64,000 nt of DNA from Acanthococcus lagerstroemiae (GCA_031841125.1 CM063106.1:74264101-74328100); one strand, 5' to 3'. Shown: positions 20,805-34,730, counted from the stretch's first letter. The notes: generated from the letters alone by a model not told the origin. A program made the numbers and translations.

Positions 20805-23800
20805 TAACCGCGAACATATGTATTTACTGGTATAATTTAATCATTTCTCCTTTGCATCTAGAATGAGTGTCACGACCACACCTTTATAAATACCAAGTAA
20901 TAAGAAAAGAGACCGGTCTTCGCAGTTGCAGATACAGAGGAGTGTCCGACCTCCCCCCCACCCCCTTCTCCCTGAAATATTTAAATTTGTCTATAGTTAT
21001 CTAGAGCGATTATGTTTGTTTCGTCTATAACAGTTTTCATTTGGACTCCCCCCTCCCCCGGCGGAGTTATATTCTGTATCCCCACGCCTAGGCACAGCGT
21101 ACGCATTGCGCAGTCTCTACACAGTGAGTAACAAAATGCATCTCATATGGCTGACATTTAAATTTGTTCTACAGAAAAATATGTGAGAATATTATTGATA
21201 TAAATTTTAATTTTCTCTCAATATTGTTCGAGGCTTCTTTCTATAAAAGAGAAATCAGTGGAGGAACAACCGAAAAACGGTTTGCAATCGCGATTAAGGG
21301 TAAATACCGACGTCAGGGGGTTAGACTTTTAGTGAGTTGTTTAAGATGTTGTACTTGAGATGTATACAACGTTTCATCTCCTCCAGATATTTCTCCTTTT
21401 CACTTCCAAATGTACCTGGATTATTTAGATCCCATGAATGGACATCCCAGTTGATCAAAACCATAAACGAACCTTCGAAACGGATTTAACGTTCCTAAAA
21501 ACCTATAAATCGACTGCTATGTCGACCAAAAATGGAGGTTCAATCCCTTTCAGTGGCATCTTAAGAGGATCGAAACCAAAAAACTGACCCCAGAAACAGA
21601 TTCAATAACCCATTGAACATATAAATCGTATCCAATATTAGGAAAAAGACTCAGAAATTTTTTGACCCATTTTGAGCCCCTATTTAACCACTTGTTCACG
21701 AAACCCATCGACTCAAAACGTAGTAAACTAAACTTTTCAAATATCAATGATAGAGACAACTCCCAGGTTCTAGACAGAATAATAATTTATTATTAGCCGA
21801 ATCAAACTTGTTGCTACCTGATTATTCTTATTTACGGGGAATCCGTTATGCAAATTTATTAACACGTACATAACGTTGTACAGTATACTAATGATATTGA
21901 AGGCGCCCCTCTTTGAAATGAGAGAAAATAATCAAAGCCGATTCGGCAAGTACAGAGTGCCAAGCGGGCAAGTTACAAGGAATCCAAGGAGGGGTGCATC
22001 ACGGAATTTCCACAAAGACTATTTCATATATTTCGGGCCGCAATTTTGAGATGACAAATGAAGGTCTCAAAAAAATTGAAAAATGCAAAAGCAAAAACAA
22101 CACCAAGAGTGACATACGGTTGCAGTAAGTAAGTTCACCGAAGCACATTGGACATTATCCACCGTTCTCACCATGGTCGTTTAGTCTACAGTGGATAAAA
22201 GTACTCCATTAGACAAGGTCGTGCCACCAGTTTCGCAATAATGTTCCTTACGCACTCTCAAATCAGCATAAAATTCGGATTCCGTCGTCTCGACAACTTC
22301 GGTACCCAAATTCATTCGCTTTTACAACAGCTTTTTTATGTACAACAAAGAGAGTATGGTCAATGCCCCTAGTTACGCTCTTACCTCGAAGTCGAAACAT
22401 GAATAAAATTTTATCAGAACTAACAACGTATTCTCGCCAACGTTTTCCGACCATCTTTTGCATAAGCAGAAATGTGTAAATTTCCAAATCAGGTCACCGT
22501 AAGCCAAACCTGCCAAACCAGTCACATATTTTCCAGTCATAACACTGAATTTCAAATTCAAAATAAATATAGACGACGCCGTATAGACGACGAGTGCAAT
22601 GTATTTTTAAAATCTATTTAAATTCCCTTCCTGTTCTACGTGTAAAATAGAAAATGGAATTTCCAATTTAATGTCGATAACGCATAAAACGAGGTTCGCA
22701 AAAGCGTTTTCTCCACATAAAGATGCATTTTTTACCGCGAATGAAACTGCTATATGAAAGCAGCCATAAAATTGCGGGTAAACTGATTTATTTTCGCATA
22801 TCCGGTCGGAAAGCTAAGCAAAGATTTTTGATACGAGCAAACACTATGAGAGCTAGTTTGGTTTAGTTATCTTGAAATTTTTTAGTGTTCTCAGCCAGTT
22901 ACAGGGAAATTCAACTAACCGTAAAACGTAATTCATTCTCATCTCAGATTTCATTAGCTATTGAATCATCTGATAAAATTATTGTTCAGTTCATCCGGTT
23001 TTAAAGAGGGTATATCCGAGGAGTACACTTCTTGCCGTCGTTCTTCAAAATGAAGCTAATTTTGTCAAAGCTTCTATTCAAAATAACTGGAACCAAATAT
23101 TCATTTCTGATCAATGACAGTCGGAACTTAATAAGTCAGCAAGCAGAGATCCTCTCTTATTTTAATTGTATAATCGTCTCCGGCATATTTATGGATATGT
23201 CCACATAGACAAACGTGAGAAAGAAAGGTGTAGTCGATTAGGCCATGTAGAAGAATAAATATGGAACTTCAGAATTTCCAGCAAAATTTTCAAGTCTAAT
23301 AAAAACTGAACTGAATGGGAAAAGTGTATGAAGAAACTACAGTTCAGAAAATTGAAGAAAGGTGTAAAAAGTTAAGTGGTCCAATGACATTTGTGTCGTG
23401 CCTGGATTTCGGTTCAGAATCACCTGCATTCTGATGCATATCCGCTACTTCTTATGGAAAGGCTCAGCCGTTATTAATAAGAGGCTGACGGACTTACATT
23501 AATCTGCCCGCACCTCCTTTAGTATCCGGATCGTTTTTAATTTACAGTTCAATTCTCTAAGGTTTCTCTTAGTTTGCGACTTTCTTCGGATCTTTCAGGA
23601 CGGCATGAAAAGAGCGCCAAAAACGCTGAATATTTCAGCTCAATTATATAAGGGAAACACGTACCACAAACCCGCTTCCCATGGAATTTTGATTTTTTTT
23701 TTCTTCAGCCTGTGATAACGCTAAAAGTGTTCGGACATAAGTTTTCGGTATGGGATTTTAAATTCAAAATTGTTTTGACTCCACGATTTGCGTCGGTGGC

Positions 23801-24395
23801 TTCGGGAGGGAAGGGGGACTTTGAAATAGAGATCATTAATTCGAGACCGGTGTTAATTTCCAAAGTTCTAAGATTAACTACCATCGCATTATCATGGTTA
23901 CCCCCCCCCCCTCTGGTGGCAGCCGATGATTTGAATCCCGAAATCACTAGCAAAATCGGATTCATTGACCAAGAAAATCCGTAAATGAAACAAATAGAAT
24001 ATCACTTCTAAAACATGCCAAATATTTGATCTCAACTCCTTCTCCCGTACATCATGGGGGATGGTACGTAAAAATTAACTTTCAAATCAAATTTAATGAC
24101 CTTGATAACAGAATAATCGAGGGACATGTATTAATATTATTATTAGTACAAGTCTTGACCCTCCTATGTTGGTATCTAAGAACATCAGATCAGAAATTGA
24201 CTTCAAAATCGAAATTAGTGACCCTGAAAACCATGAAATCAAAACTGGTCTCGAATTTTATTTTTCAGTCCTCTCTCCTCCATTTTGGAGCTTCTGATTT
24301 GGCATTTTTCACTGATACAAGGGTTCTAAATAAGTATCAAAAACTAAACCTGAAGGGTCCGGGAGAGTCAGATCAATAGCTCATGAATTTTCATT
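20805..24395. other. Unassigned AT-rich spacer, no gene seen
   Basis: No domain, RNA gene or bounded element was recognised. C- and G-rich runs lie near 20950-20970, 21050 and 23905. Frames at 23705-24379 (up to 117 codons) carry repeated aspects such as GACTTCAAAATCG and ACCCTGAAAACC words, and look like decayed repeat DNA rather than exons. Confidence 0.4.
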
Positions 24396-24403
24396 CCCTT
24401 GAA

Positions 24404-24584
24404 CATAGGCGCCACCCACAGGGGCTATAGCTCCCCTTCCGAAAAATCCCTGACCTTTTTTTTTTTTGATCTCAGTGATTAAGCAAAGTAATTTTAAAGT
24501 ATTCATTTCGCTTCTGAAAATTTACCCCACCTCACTTTTCTCCGGTTTAACTCTTCCCAGAGGTAATTCCTGGTTGCACCTATG
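24404..24584. mobile_element. hAT MITE, 181 bp, with 8-bp TSD
   Basis: The left end CATAGGCGCCACCCACAG and the right end, read inward, CATAGGTGCAACCAGGA form imperfect TIRs. The flanks are CCCTTGAA (24396-24403) and CCCTTGAG (24585-24592), an 8-bp target duplication with one later change, as expected for hAT insertions. There is no coding capacity. Confidence 0.85.
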
Positions 24585-24592
24585 CCCTTGAG

Positions 24593-25924
24593 AAACTTAA
24601 AGCATGCGTCATACTGATTCGAATAGATTAGTTTGTAGTTTACTGATCAGTTATCCTTGCTTTACATTTGTTTCTTCAGTTGTTTCGTTATGCTCTCATT
24701 ATATATTATGTACGTGATTTGATTTAATTTCAAACTTTTTTCACTCCATGGGGGCTTATACAGTTAAGACGATGAAAGTTGCATCATGAGACCATAATGG
24801 AATCTTTTTGTATATAGAGCGTGTATTTTTTACGGAGGGTAACAACACCAGGATAGAAAGCGTATGATTACAAGTGTGCCATGCACGGATGATAACCCCG
24901 ACTCCGGAACGGTCACCTCGTATGAGAAAAACGAAGATAATTTTCATTATTAATGGATTCATGATCAATGAGTTTTGTAATTGACGTTCTTTCGCTGAAC
25001 AGATGAGTCACGTTCGTTTGGTCATAGCTGTGTGTGTAAGGTTAGCCGGATCGAGTATAATACACGAACATATTAATGACAAATTGTAATGGGGCTGCTG
25101 TTTTGTTCGAGTATACTGATAATGGCATAATACACCTACACGTTTTTGCGGTGCCGTCAACAGTCCGAGTTATAATATTTCTAATATTTAGACAGGTGGA
25201 TGCGGGGATCTGATTGGAGAGGGCGTAGTGGAGCTTCGAAATACACTCCAGCCAGAAGAACTCTCCGATTCAGCTAATTTTCAGTTCTGTGCCTAGAAAG
25301 GAAGTCCACTCATGAAAACTGAGTCTCAGTGTGCCTAACCAATGTCACTATTTTTAGTTACAAAGAACAATTAGGAATTGTCTGTTAATCAATCGCTCAA
25401 GTTCTCTCCAGAGTATCACTTATTACGCGAATATCTACACGATGAATAGCCTAATGTGTGTTGGTTTATTAGCAACATCCAACGCTCACATGAAATTAAA
25501 TATACCAATTAATAATTATTGTATTTTTCTCATGTACAGTGATATTTGAGGTGCAAAATGTACAGGTAGGTTCGACTCAGCATTCGACCATTTTGCCTTC
25601 TAGTCGGACATCAGATCAGGTATCATTTATAGTCCCAGGAAAATTGCGTTCAAAATATAATGTGGAAAAAGAAAAAAATATCAGAAAAGGTTTTATTACT
25701 GGAATACCCTGAGAATGGTCCTCTTGATGCATAATTAAAAGCCCTCGCCCGCAAACCTTGTGCTTCCTCCAAGGGGGCTGAAAATATGGCATTTTCATGA
25801 AATTTTCAACTTTCGTCGAAAATGAACCATTTTCTGTGAAAATGTTATGAATACAAAAATACTCTCTATTAAATTTCCTGCAAGCAACGTTCCTACCAAA
25901 GAACACGTAACTGCCACAGGAAAG
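24593..25924. other. Unassigned spacer, no gene seen
   Basis: AT-rich sequence without recognisable domains or repeat boundaries. Frames of up to 96 codons on the minus strand have no motif support. Confidence 0.4.
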
Positions 25925-25930
25925 TAGAGA

Positions 25931-26890
25931 ATGCTCGTGGAAGTGTTGGATGCTCTTCGAACTATACTTGTAGCGTTTATACCACCAACCGAACTAAACG
26001 TCAGAGAAATAGCGGAGGTACAAGGTGTAAAGAAGAGAGCGCAGGGGAAACGGGAGGCACTTCGGGTCAAGCTGGACATCCAGCGGCCCACGCTTCTTAA
26101 GTGGAAGGACGCTATTGCGCAGTCTACCAAGGGCATAATGGCCGCGAGCGTAAATACGCGACCTCGATCAGTGGGCAGGGAGGTCTCATGGGAACTGAAC
26201 GAGGCCTAGGAGCAGTAGAGGCGCAAGACAGTAATAGCGATGGATCCCGGTGGCAGCAGGACCGACAGCGATGGCTTGATCGACCGTCCCGCGCCAAACA
26301 CCTCCGTTTTGGAAATGTTTACGAGTGGAAGCGGATGGAACCAGGTGTCGGTATTCGCCTCGATTATCACGAAGAATAAGATGCAGACAGAATGGTCGAG
26401 ATAGAGGGCCGACGAACAAAGCTCGGCCCACACTCTGCACAAAGACTCTGTACCATCCTAGTAGCTTCTCTAGCTACTGCGGACCCCCCGGCAGGATTCA
26501 CCTCACCGTCACCACCTTCCTGGGTGACCACACACACCAAGACGAGGAAGTGAGGGATGAAGGAAGTAAGCTCGTCGGGCTGTGGTGCACCCGATTTCCA
26601 GATTAATGGTGGATGAGCGTTGCCTCGGTTAGTAGCGTGTCCCATAGTGGCCCTGGCCGGCCATCGCGAATTCGAAGCGGAGAGGCGGAATGGGGGCCAG
26701 ATTTAGGACGTCCCTCTAGTCACCGATGCAATACTTGAAAGGGTAGTTTCCGAGGTCAGGGGCTCAGTGTCGGGAGCCACTTTGCCATAGTGCATCTTCA
26801 TACGCTCCACCAATAGACTGCTGTACTTACTCTAGTCAGCAGCTACTCGCTATCCGACGACGATGAATCCGATGCTAACTCACCGGATGG
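25931..26890 (+). pseudogene. GC-rich coding-like relic of unknown origin
   Basis: A block markedly richer in GC than its flanks begins with a 92-codon frame (25931-26209). Its product is helical and charged in appearance, with pieces such as LNVREIAEVQGVKKRAQGK and RPTLLKWKDAIAQ. Downstream the sense continues only in pieces with stops. Base composition and protein-like wording resemble the ORF1/gag-like part of a non-LTR or LTR element, but I recognise no zinc knuckle, RT or host domain. A decayed transposon ORF is the likeliest reading; a host exon cannot be excluded. Confidence 0.35.
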
Positions 26891-27033
26891 ACACTAATAT
26901 GATTCTACAAAAGGTAGAATAATGATTTTATGTTTGTGTATATGTTTTGTACAAGAATCACCTATAATTTTATAATATTTTTTTGGTGAATACTCCTGCA
27001 AACTATTATTTACAGCAAAGAAGAATTTGAAAA

Positions 27034-27237
27034 TTACACCTGAGTTCCTGTGATTATCAAATTTTCGGTAGACTAAAGAAATTCTTGCAGGAAATACGTT
27101 TCACAGCGGATGATGAGGTGGAGGTAGCAGTCACGGAATGGATGAAACAAGTTGGGTGGAATTTCTGGAAAGAATGTTTGGAAAAACTACCTGAACGTTG
27201 GCAAAAATGTATTGATAGGGATGGTGATTATATGTAG
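27034..27237 (+). pseudogene. Mariner transposase C-terminal fragment
   Basis: The frame reads SSCDYQIFGRLKKFL, corresponding to the mariner block around the last catalytic aspartate (PCDYHLFG, D,D34D class). It continues through RFTADDEVEVAVTEWM and ends with RWQKCIDRDGDYM before a stop, matching the C-terminal W-x-K-C-I-x-x-x-G-D-Y signature of mariner transposases. Only about 67 C-terminal codons remain. Everything upstream, including the N-terminal HTH and the first two catalytic aspartates, is gone. No TIR was recognised downstream. Confidence 0.85.
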
Positions 27238-30200
27238 CATTAACACAATTACATTTTCTCTCTTTTGAGACCAAAACTGAGTTTCAATCTTCATTTCTCG
27301 CCGAGAGACAGCGTACGGATCCTTACTTATTGATTTGCCTTTGTATGTATCAAGGGGATCACTTTCAAGATATTCCAGTAATAAAATGTTTTCTGATATT
27401 TTTTTCCTTTTTAAATCGGTATTATTCCTGGGGGGCGTGTACTTATAAGGAATTTTTTTGATGGGATGGAAAAGTATTTGTATTTATAACCAAGATGATT
27501 TTACGAATTCCCAACAATTTCCAGAATTTTGATTGTCCTCATACATTTGTGACAAAACGGACATTTGAAAATTCACACTTGCAACTTTTTTTCCCCTTCT
27601 GTTTTCGTTTCTATCTGACTGATCAAATCTACATTCAACAATAGCGAAAGTTACACGATACGGGAAGCTAAAATTTGGTATATCGTCTACGATAACCGAA
27701 TAAAATTTTAGAATCTAGTCGGACTATTGGGGAAAGTAAGGGGACTAAATATTGTTTTTTTTTTCAGAGGACACGGCGTTGTCTTACACTATTCTGCTAT
27801 AAGTGACTCAGCAATTTGATATTTTCGCAGTGAATTTGTTCGGAAATAAGCCTAATGGGTTTAACGGGTAGCGGTCCAACAGTACTAAAATTGACTAAAG
27901 TCCATCAATAGCTTTCAATGACAGAAAATACGAATGTAATTTTGATAACAACTATTTTTTCTGTAAAGTTGACGGTTGATGAGATTTTTCATATTGAAAA
28001 TGCTGTGGGGTCTAGTAAATACAGGTTTCGCGACATATTCACATATGGATGGTAATATTTTACAGAAGTCGTACGTTTCTTTCGAATGTATCAATCGTTT
28101 AATGCCCATTCTTCATCAATTCCACGTTTTCAAAAGGGAGGAGGTGCCACTGTTTCACGAGAAGGTATACATTTTGTGCTTTTAGTTTACCACATGTGCT
28201 GGTGGTGAGTACGCATGCAGAAAACTTTCACAGCTACGAGTATACAGATCACTGTGCGAAAGCTCGTGATTTTGGACTTGTTTTGTTCCACCTCTCTTTC
28301 TTTATTTCTTTTCAATTTTTATAAAGAACCTCACTAATCCAATCTATCATTCATGTTTCATCTCTATACAAACTTCGGTACAATCTACACAAAGTTGTTA
28401 TTGGAGAGGATGGGTAAAATTCTGTGCAAAACTGAGTTACAATTTTCTGCAAGAAAAATCTGTCAAGTCACCTCACTTGGTATTCTCTACGTTTGTCTCA
28501 TAAGCTCGCCAGCGAGTTCTCATCTTGCTATAATCGACATTAGACGAACGAGGACCTCCAATCTGTAAGGTCTAATTTATTTTGGGATAAAATTTCCCCT
28601 CCGCCAAAAGAGGGGTTCGATATTCCATCAGCTTTTAGAATTCCAAACAGAAACACACGGATCAAGTATTAAAATGTGACTGTCCTGGGTTGTCGACTTC
28701 GAAAATTTTATCCGATTTCCGATCTGACGTCGATTTTTGCCTTAAAACCGACTTTCTCCTTCCAAAAGGCCAAACTAACAGAGCTGAAAAATTTTACAAA
28801 TTACTGGAACAGGATTTTTTGCACCGTTTTCAAATATCTCATCAGAATTCTTATAAGATCCCTAGCTGGACTTCTTAATACAAATTCGACCTTTTGAAAT
28901 AGGCACAACTGACCCTGATCAATGAACATTCTTTGGATCACTGGTTAAAGGAAATTCGGGGCTGTTTTTTACGCACTATAGCGGAAACCTCAATACGACA
29001 ATCAAATTCGAATAAATCGGTATTAACGCGAATGGACTCTAGGGTCACTCAAGCATCCATGGGTACATATAAGGCAACAACGGTTCGGAGAAGGCACAAT
29101 TTGCAACAATGTTGGGTGGGTTACAATCGCTACAAAATTCGGACACAGAATTGTTGACAAAAGTTCTCCTTAATCCAGATATTTCCAGCTAACCATGAAT
29201 ACGGAAGTCAATTATAAGTCGCAGGTAAACTGAAATTAACGTGAACCGCCTATACTGAGCAGACATAATTATACCTACCAGCGGCTTCAAAATGTATCAA
29301 CACTATTTCCTTTGCGCTATTCCTTTCTTTTTTCTATTTTTTGCTATACCACAACATTTATCGTAGAATGCAATTATAAACTCCCTTCAATTAGCGAACG
29401 TCAAAGAAGTCTCTGTTTCCAGGGAAAAAAATCCGAACGGCATTCACACTTTTTACTTTTTTACTGTTAACGTAAAATTACTTCAAATAATTATTAAATT
29501 TGCGTGCCTTTCTGCTCGCGAATAAATGTTCGCTGCTCGCGCTTGAAAGAATATAGTGATTTTTATTACAAATGAATTGCAGGCAACATCAAACAAACTG
29601 TTGTATCAATGTTTGTTGATTTTTTATGAATTTCCGGCAGCGCAGCACGTAGTGTAAAATAAGTTCCAGCTAAATGCGAAAAACTCGTAAAAATGAGCAG
29701 TCTCTCTTACGTCATCCTTTTCGAATAGTGTAATAAAAAAAAATGTTTACTAGCGTGTAAGTGGTTCTGAGGAGAATATATTCGATGTTACACACACACC
29801 ATTATTTAAAACATCTGCCAGAAATAAATAACTCGAATTCGTTTTACAATTGATCACGAGACATAAATAGAATGGGCACATTATGAGAATACCTATAATG
29901 CATGGGAATGAGAACACATTCATCATGTAATATTATTCCGATTGACGCAGGAGAACTCAAGCTAGCTACAATTTCAAAGACTCGTGAGCACTACTGCTGC
30001 TGTAATGATTCCGTAACAAATAAGTTAACCCAAAAAAATTAGATTTAAAAAAGAAATCGAAGTCGAACAAAAATGCCAACAAAGATTTAATTTATAAATC
30101 TCTTTGGACCAGCTCTCTAATAAATACATGAGAAGTCCTGCGTCACAGCGATGGAACTATCTCTCCTAGGGAACTAAACGTCTCCCGACATTCAGTTTTT

Positions 30201-32395
30201 CCCTGAAAATATCGACTCGTGACAAAAACGTTTCAAACTTTTTCATTTTCCAATACGCGAACGCAGACTTATAAATGAAACACAGTTTTTCAACTTTTTT
30301 GTTTTAATTTCGCTGACTTTAGGGAGCAGTAAGTATGCAAATAACCATCGGACCCACCAGTTTCTAGATACCCCATCTATTCATCCCTGAAATTTTGTCT
30401 TTAGGTATCATACTCGTAATATAAAAATAGTGCTTTTTTGGGTTGTTTCAATTTATCCCCAGTGGCGCTGAAGCCAAAGAGCAGAAGAGACACTGGACCG
30501 CTACTCGTAAAGCAAGGGAAGCACTAGAATCATTTTGTCTCCTTAGTTTCAATAAAAAGAAATAGTAAAGGTAAGAGCTCGCTTACTCGAAACCGCGTAT
30601 GACCGAGCAAATAAGCTGGAAGTCTATTTTCTTTCACACCGGAGAAAAACAAAAGACGTATTTTCTACTGAAAAAACTTCAATCACCGTCACAATTGAGA
30701 TGGGTGATAGGCAAAGAGATACCAGTTAAAGGACTGCAACAGCGAGTACACGGAACTTAAATTTCTGCAAATATATAATATTGTTTAGAATTCCACGTGT
30801 CTGTAGGTTTCACAGAAATAAGACATAGGCACAATATGATGAATAATGTATGGTGGTAATCGCGACTACCTTACCCTTAAGCAATGGCCCATTCCCCTCT
30901 CTTTCTCTATGCTGATGCAAGAACAACATTAGAGTAGTATCAAAGAAGCACTTACACTTCCTGGCTTCTCAAAATTTGTTCCAACTTAATTATTCAATTG
31001 TACTTGTATTTGTACCTCTTGATCCTAAAACTTTGCTTATCCGGATGATATCGTCTGAACCCGTTATTGGATTAACATAGGACCAAAGAGCGTCCTGAAT
31101 CCTGCAGTACTAAACTCTAATTTCTGAAGAGGCCAAACGAATTCTCCCTTTCCCCTTCCACAAACAGAGGGCCAAGAAATGGTCCATCACCATTGAAACT
31201 TCAAATATATGATAACGTATTGAACAAATTACATGTACATCGAAAAATAGGTTTCTCCTGTCGCTGAATGCAAATGTTCCGTCTGTTTTTCAATCCAGCT
31301 CTGATTTAGCTATCAAAAAAGAGAAAAGTTACCCACTGAATGAACGAACCTGACTTGACGAATAAACGAAGTATTCAAGCATATATCATTAGAAGGTTTG
31401 CTTAAAGTGAATATAAATACTTTGAGAAAACTGAAATTTTCCCGGTCTTTGCCAGGCACTAGAGGTTGAAAGAGAAATTGTAATTGAAATAATTTTTCGG
31501 TTTACTAATTTCAAATACTGTATTAAATATTTGATCTGGCTCCCAACTTAGCTCTCGAAATCAGAATTTCACAATAAAAGTAACAGTTTCACAATTTTTA
31601 CAAAAATCATTTTCACGAACGTCGTTATGAAGCTTGGTGGAATTACAAAATTGTTAAGGGGAAATGAAATTTATCATTCTGGATCACGCAGAGAGTCGCA
31701 GAATGCAACTCAAAATATACAAATTTCAATTGACTAAAAATAGAGATAGAGATTATTCCAGTCATATATATGAGGCAGTTTCTGTAAAAAGTGGCAACTT
31801 GGTCAGTCAGATCAATTCGAGTTAAGCACATATTTATATAGTCGACTCAATTCCTGACAAAATGAGACGTTTTCCAGCTTCCTATGTGGAATATTCATCT
31901 CTCTACATCCAGTAAAAATGGGGTACCTCGCAATTTTTGAAAAATAAGATTTTGAGAAAAACGTGTTCAAAGTTCTTGCATACATTTTGTTGATCTTCTT
32001 GTCAAAGATCAAACTGTTTCATAGACTGTCCGGACTTCGTTCAAGAACCCTCTAAGTACGCATAGTACTGAAAAAAGTTATGCACGGAAAGTTGCCTGTG
32101 AGAAAATTGAAGGGGCTACGCCGTTTTAAAGATTACAAAAAAAAACAAACACAATTTTCAAGACGATACACAAGACATGATAATTGACGGAATACATAAT
32201 CTGACTATAGGGGCTGGTAGTACTGACTTGGATGGGAAAAAAGTATTGCTACGATGTATTACCTATTCTCAAAATTGAAGGCGTTAGAAAACGTTAAATT
32301 AAGGAAATTTTATTTTTCGTTAAATAGTCAAAAAGACCGTTTTCAGCCCAACCTTTAGTAAATAATCAATGGTTTGAGAGCTATTGTGACTATGA
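27238..32395. other. Long AT-rich spacer, nothing recognised
   Basis: More than 5 kb without recognisable coding domains, RNA genes or bounded repeats. Frames up to 74 codons are at chance length for this base composition. The word GATCTGGCTCCCA near 31535 recalls a similar phrase near 45238, perhaps traces of an old dispersed repeat. Confidence 0.45.
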
Positions 32396-32515
32396 GAACT
32401 TGTATACGTCTAGGAGATGAAAAAATTACTGAATGCAGGATAACTTTTCAAAAATTCTGAATTCGGTGAAGATGGTCGTATAATTTTTCATCTCCTAAAT
32501 AAGTACAACAAGTTC
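32396..32515. mobile_element. 120-bp foldback (MITE-like)
   Basis: The left arm GAACTTGTATACGTCTAGG continues AGATGAAAAAATTAC. The right arm, read inward, GAACTTGTTGTACTTATTT continues AGGAGATGAAAAATTA. Arms are about 35 bp with several mismatches around a central segment of about 50 bp. No TSD was confirmed. Confidence 0.65.
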
Positions 32516-32734
32516 GATGGTCGCAGATGTAGAACTACTTGCTAATATTTCTGGAGACTGCGATTTTCTTCATGTGAAAGAGCAGCGAATTTCGAAAAAG
32601 AATGCATAATGATCTTTAAAATAGATTTTTCTGGGCTAAAAATTTTACTTTTTAGTTTTCCCGTTTCCTTGTCCTTTTCTTACTGACAAAGTTGTCCCTT
32701 TTTATAGAAACTGCATATTATTTTGACTTAGACA

Positions 32735-33180
32735 ACATAATGGTTGATCAGACTAACGAATACACATACCGGGGCTAAATAATCTCGTTCGAAAATAAAC
32801 TGGAAAAGGAGATACAAACCAGAATTGCAAATGCTTGGAAGGCTTATTGGTCAAACAGGAACATATTCAAAAGCAAAATGAAAATTCATATAAATTCTAG
32901 AAAGCTGTTTGAGGTCAGTCCTCATATATACGTAACCTGGGCACCTACCAAACGTGAGATTCAAAAATTAACAAATACACAATTTTTCGTGCTAAGTAAC
33001 ATCCTAGGTACGAGACTACGAGATGAAGTCACTAAAAAAGGAATCTTAGAGAAAACTGAGGCCAAAAGAATAGATTGTGTAATTATAAACCTGAAATTTA
33101 AATTTGTGAGGAAACTGGCAAGGGAGAGAACAAACTAATGGAATGAAGCAGCTACAATATGGCTACCTTAAAATCTTAAA
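32735..33180 (+). pseudogene. RTE-like LINE C-terminal fragment (family 2)
   Basis: Translation shows the region after the RT palm: NEYTYRG-stop-IISFENKLEKEIQ (the Y-x-Y-L-G-x-I-I-S block, with a stop replacing a codon) and ANAWKAYWSNRNIFKSKMK. Then come WAPTKREIQKL and LRDEVTKKGILEKT, and a tail resembling the 'GHxARxxDxRW' segment (KLARERTN, WNEAATIW). This order matches the C-terminal part of RTE-like pol proteins. At least one stop and a deletion of the LPVLTYG region make it non-functional. Confidence 0.8.
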
Positions 33181-33835
33181 AGAAAGCAGGGTAAGTCGTC
33201 AACAAGCACTATTTTTGAGTAAAAGTCAAAGAAAATGTTTACTCGACCTGCCATTCACCTAATCAGAGCTGTAAAATAAAATGAAATAAATTATTTTGAT
33301 TACTATTTGATCCGATGCCGATAGAGTACCTAAAATTTAAATTTTGCTTAAGGAACATAGAATTTTCTTAGATTGTAACTCCTTCGCTGAAGGCCAGTAA
33401 AGTCAAATTAGACAACAATAAAAATCACTTGTTACTTATTTTTGCTTCATAAATTTGAAATCTCATCAACTTGATTTTCTTTCTTCAACAAACTGCCTTT
33501 TAGGAGATTTAAAAGAAAAAAATTTTTCTTGTAGATTACAATTCACACCAAGTGCTTTATCGGCTTGTGTGACTGAAAATGCAATTAGAAGTAAATATGA
33601 TATCAATTCCTGTTTATTCCTCTCAAGAGAAAAACAAAAATGAAACAGCCGAATTTTTTCGTGGCAAAACGTGGATTTAGAGATTCCACTCCAAGACTGA
33701 GGAGGAATATTTTACAATAACATTCGAAATCAGCGAGCCAGATCCCCAATCGTGATACCTTGTTTCCTCGATTTTCGAAGTCAAATTAATTTTATCCATT
33801 TCAAATTGTCTTTCGACTTACTTTGACGTGAAAGG

Positions 33836-34007
33836 CAGGAACGGATAGGGCTTTTGCAGTGGCCTGGGAAAAAAACGTGAAAACGGCTCACATGCATACA
33901 TTTTTGGGTTATTACTGAATGCCACTGGCTGACCGGCCCTTTTTACCCTTTTTGACGACGGGAGAATAGACCTTGGCCCACCGGCCCACCATTCCTATTC
34001 GCCCCTG
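33836..34007. mobile_element. hAT MITE, 172 bp, perfect 8-bp TSD
   Basis: The left end CAGGAACGGATAGGG and the right end, read inward, CAGGGGCGAATAGGA match at 11 of 15 positions. Both flanks carry GTGAAAGG (33828-33835 and 34008-34015), an exact 8-bp duplication, which with the CAGG ends is diagnostic of the hAT superfamily. No coding capacity. Confidence 0.88.
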
Positions 34008-34730
34008 GTGAAAGGAATACTTAACAATTTAGTTTTCTGCTATTTTACACTCCCGTTGCCATAAATTTTCTAATCATGAATTTACTTTATAAAATATTAT
34101 TATACTTAAAATGAGAAAATCGAGGTGACACTGACATGAGATTTGGATTTTAAAAATATAGGTTGAGTTTCTCAACGAAAATTCGACGCAATGATTTAAA
34201 TCAGAGACTCAAATTCTCTACGGTAACCGAGGAGGACATCCAATCATTTTATAGAGTTGTATTCCATTCAACTTGATCGGTTTACCAACGATGTGCATGA
34301 AAATAACTTTGAAATTAAGAGCAAAAATACTTATAATTTTTCACTGCAAAATTTAGGTTTCGAAGCACTCAATACAAAATCTGAAAGGATGTTCGAACAA
34401 AATTACCTCACAGACCCCTTTTGATTCTGCATGACGTCAAGTTGGATTCTTGGGAGCTGGAATCGGTATCTGATCAAATTTATCAGTGCCGGGCGTCTTC
34501 TCTTTTTTCAATTTTTCAACTATTACTTCTACTTCTTGCTTTAAAAAATATAGAACTTTCTCTCCTCATCTGACACTTTCTTTTATTCTAGTAAGCTGCG
34601 AGTAAAGTTTTCGGTCTAGACTAACGAGTGGGCAAGTGAGTAAAAACGAATTACCTACAGAGACACGTAGTGTAACATTTTATATGCTTTCGTAACCTAA
34701 TAAAAAAAGTTTCTATAAATTTCTATTACC

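Noticed and set aside
23705..24379. 90-117-codon frames on both strands
   Set aside because: Opposite-strand frames mirror each other, and the sequence is a decayed repeat with a poly-C tract; no domain.
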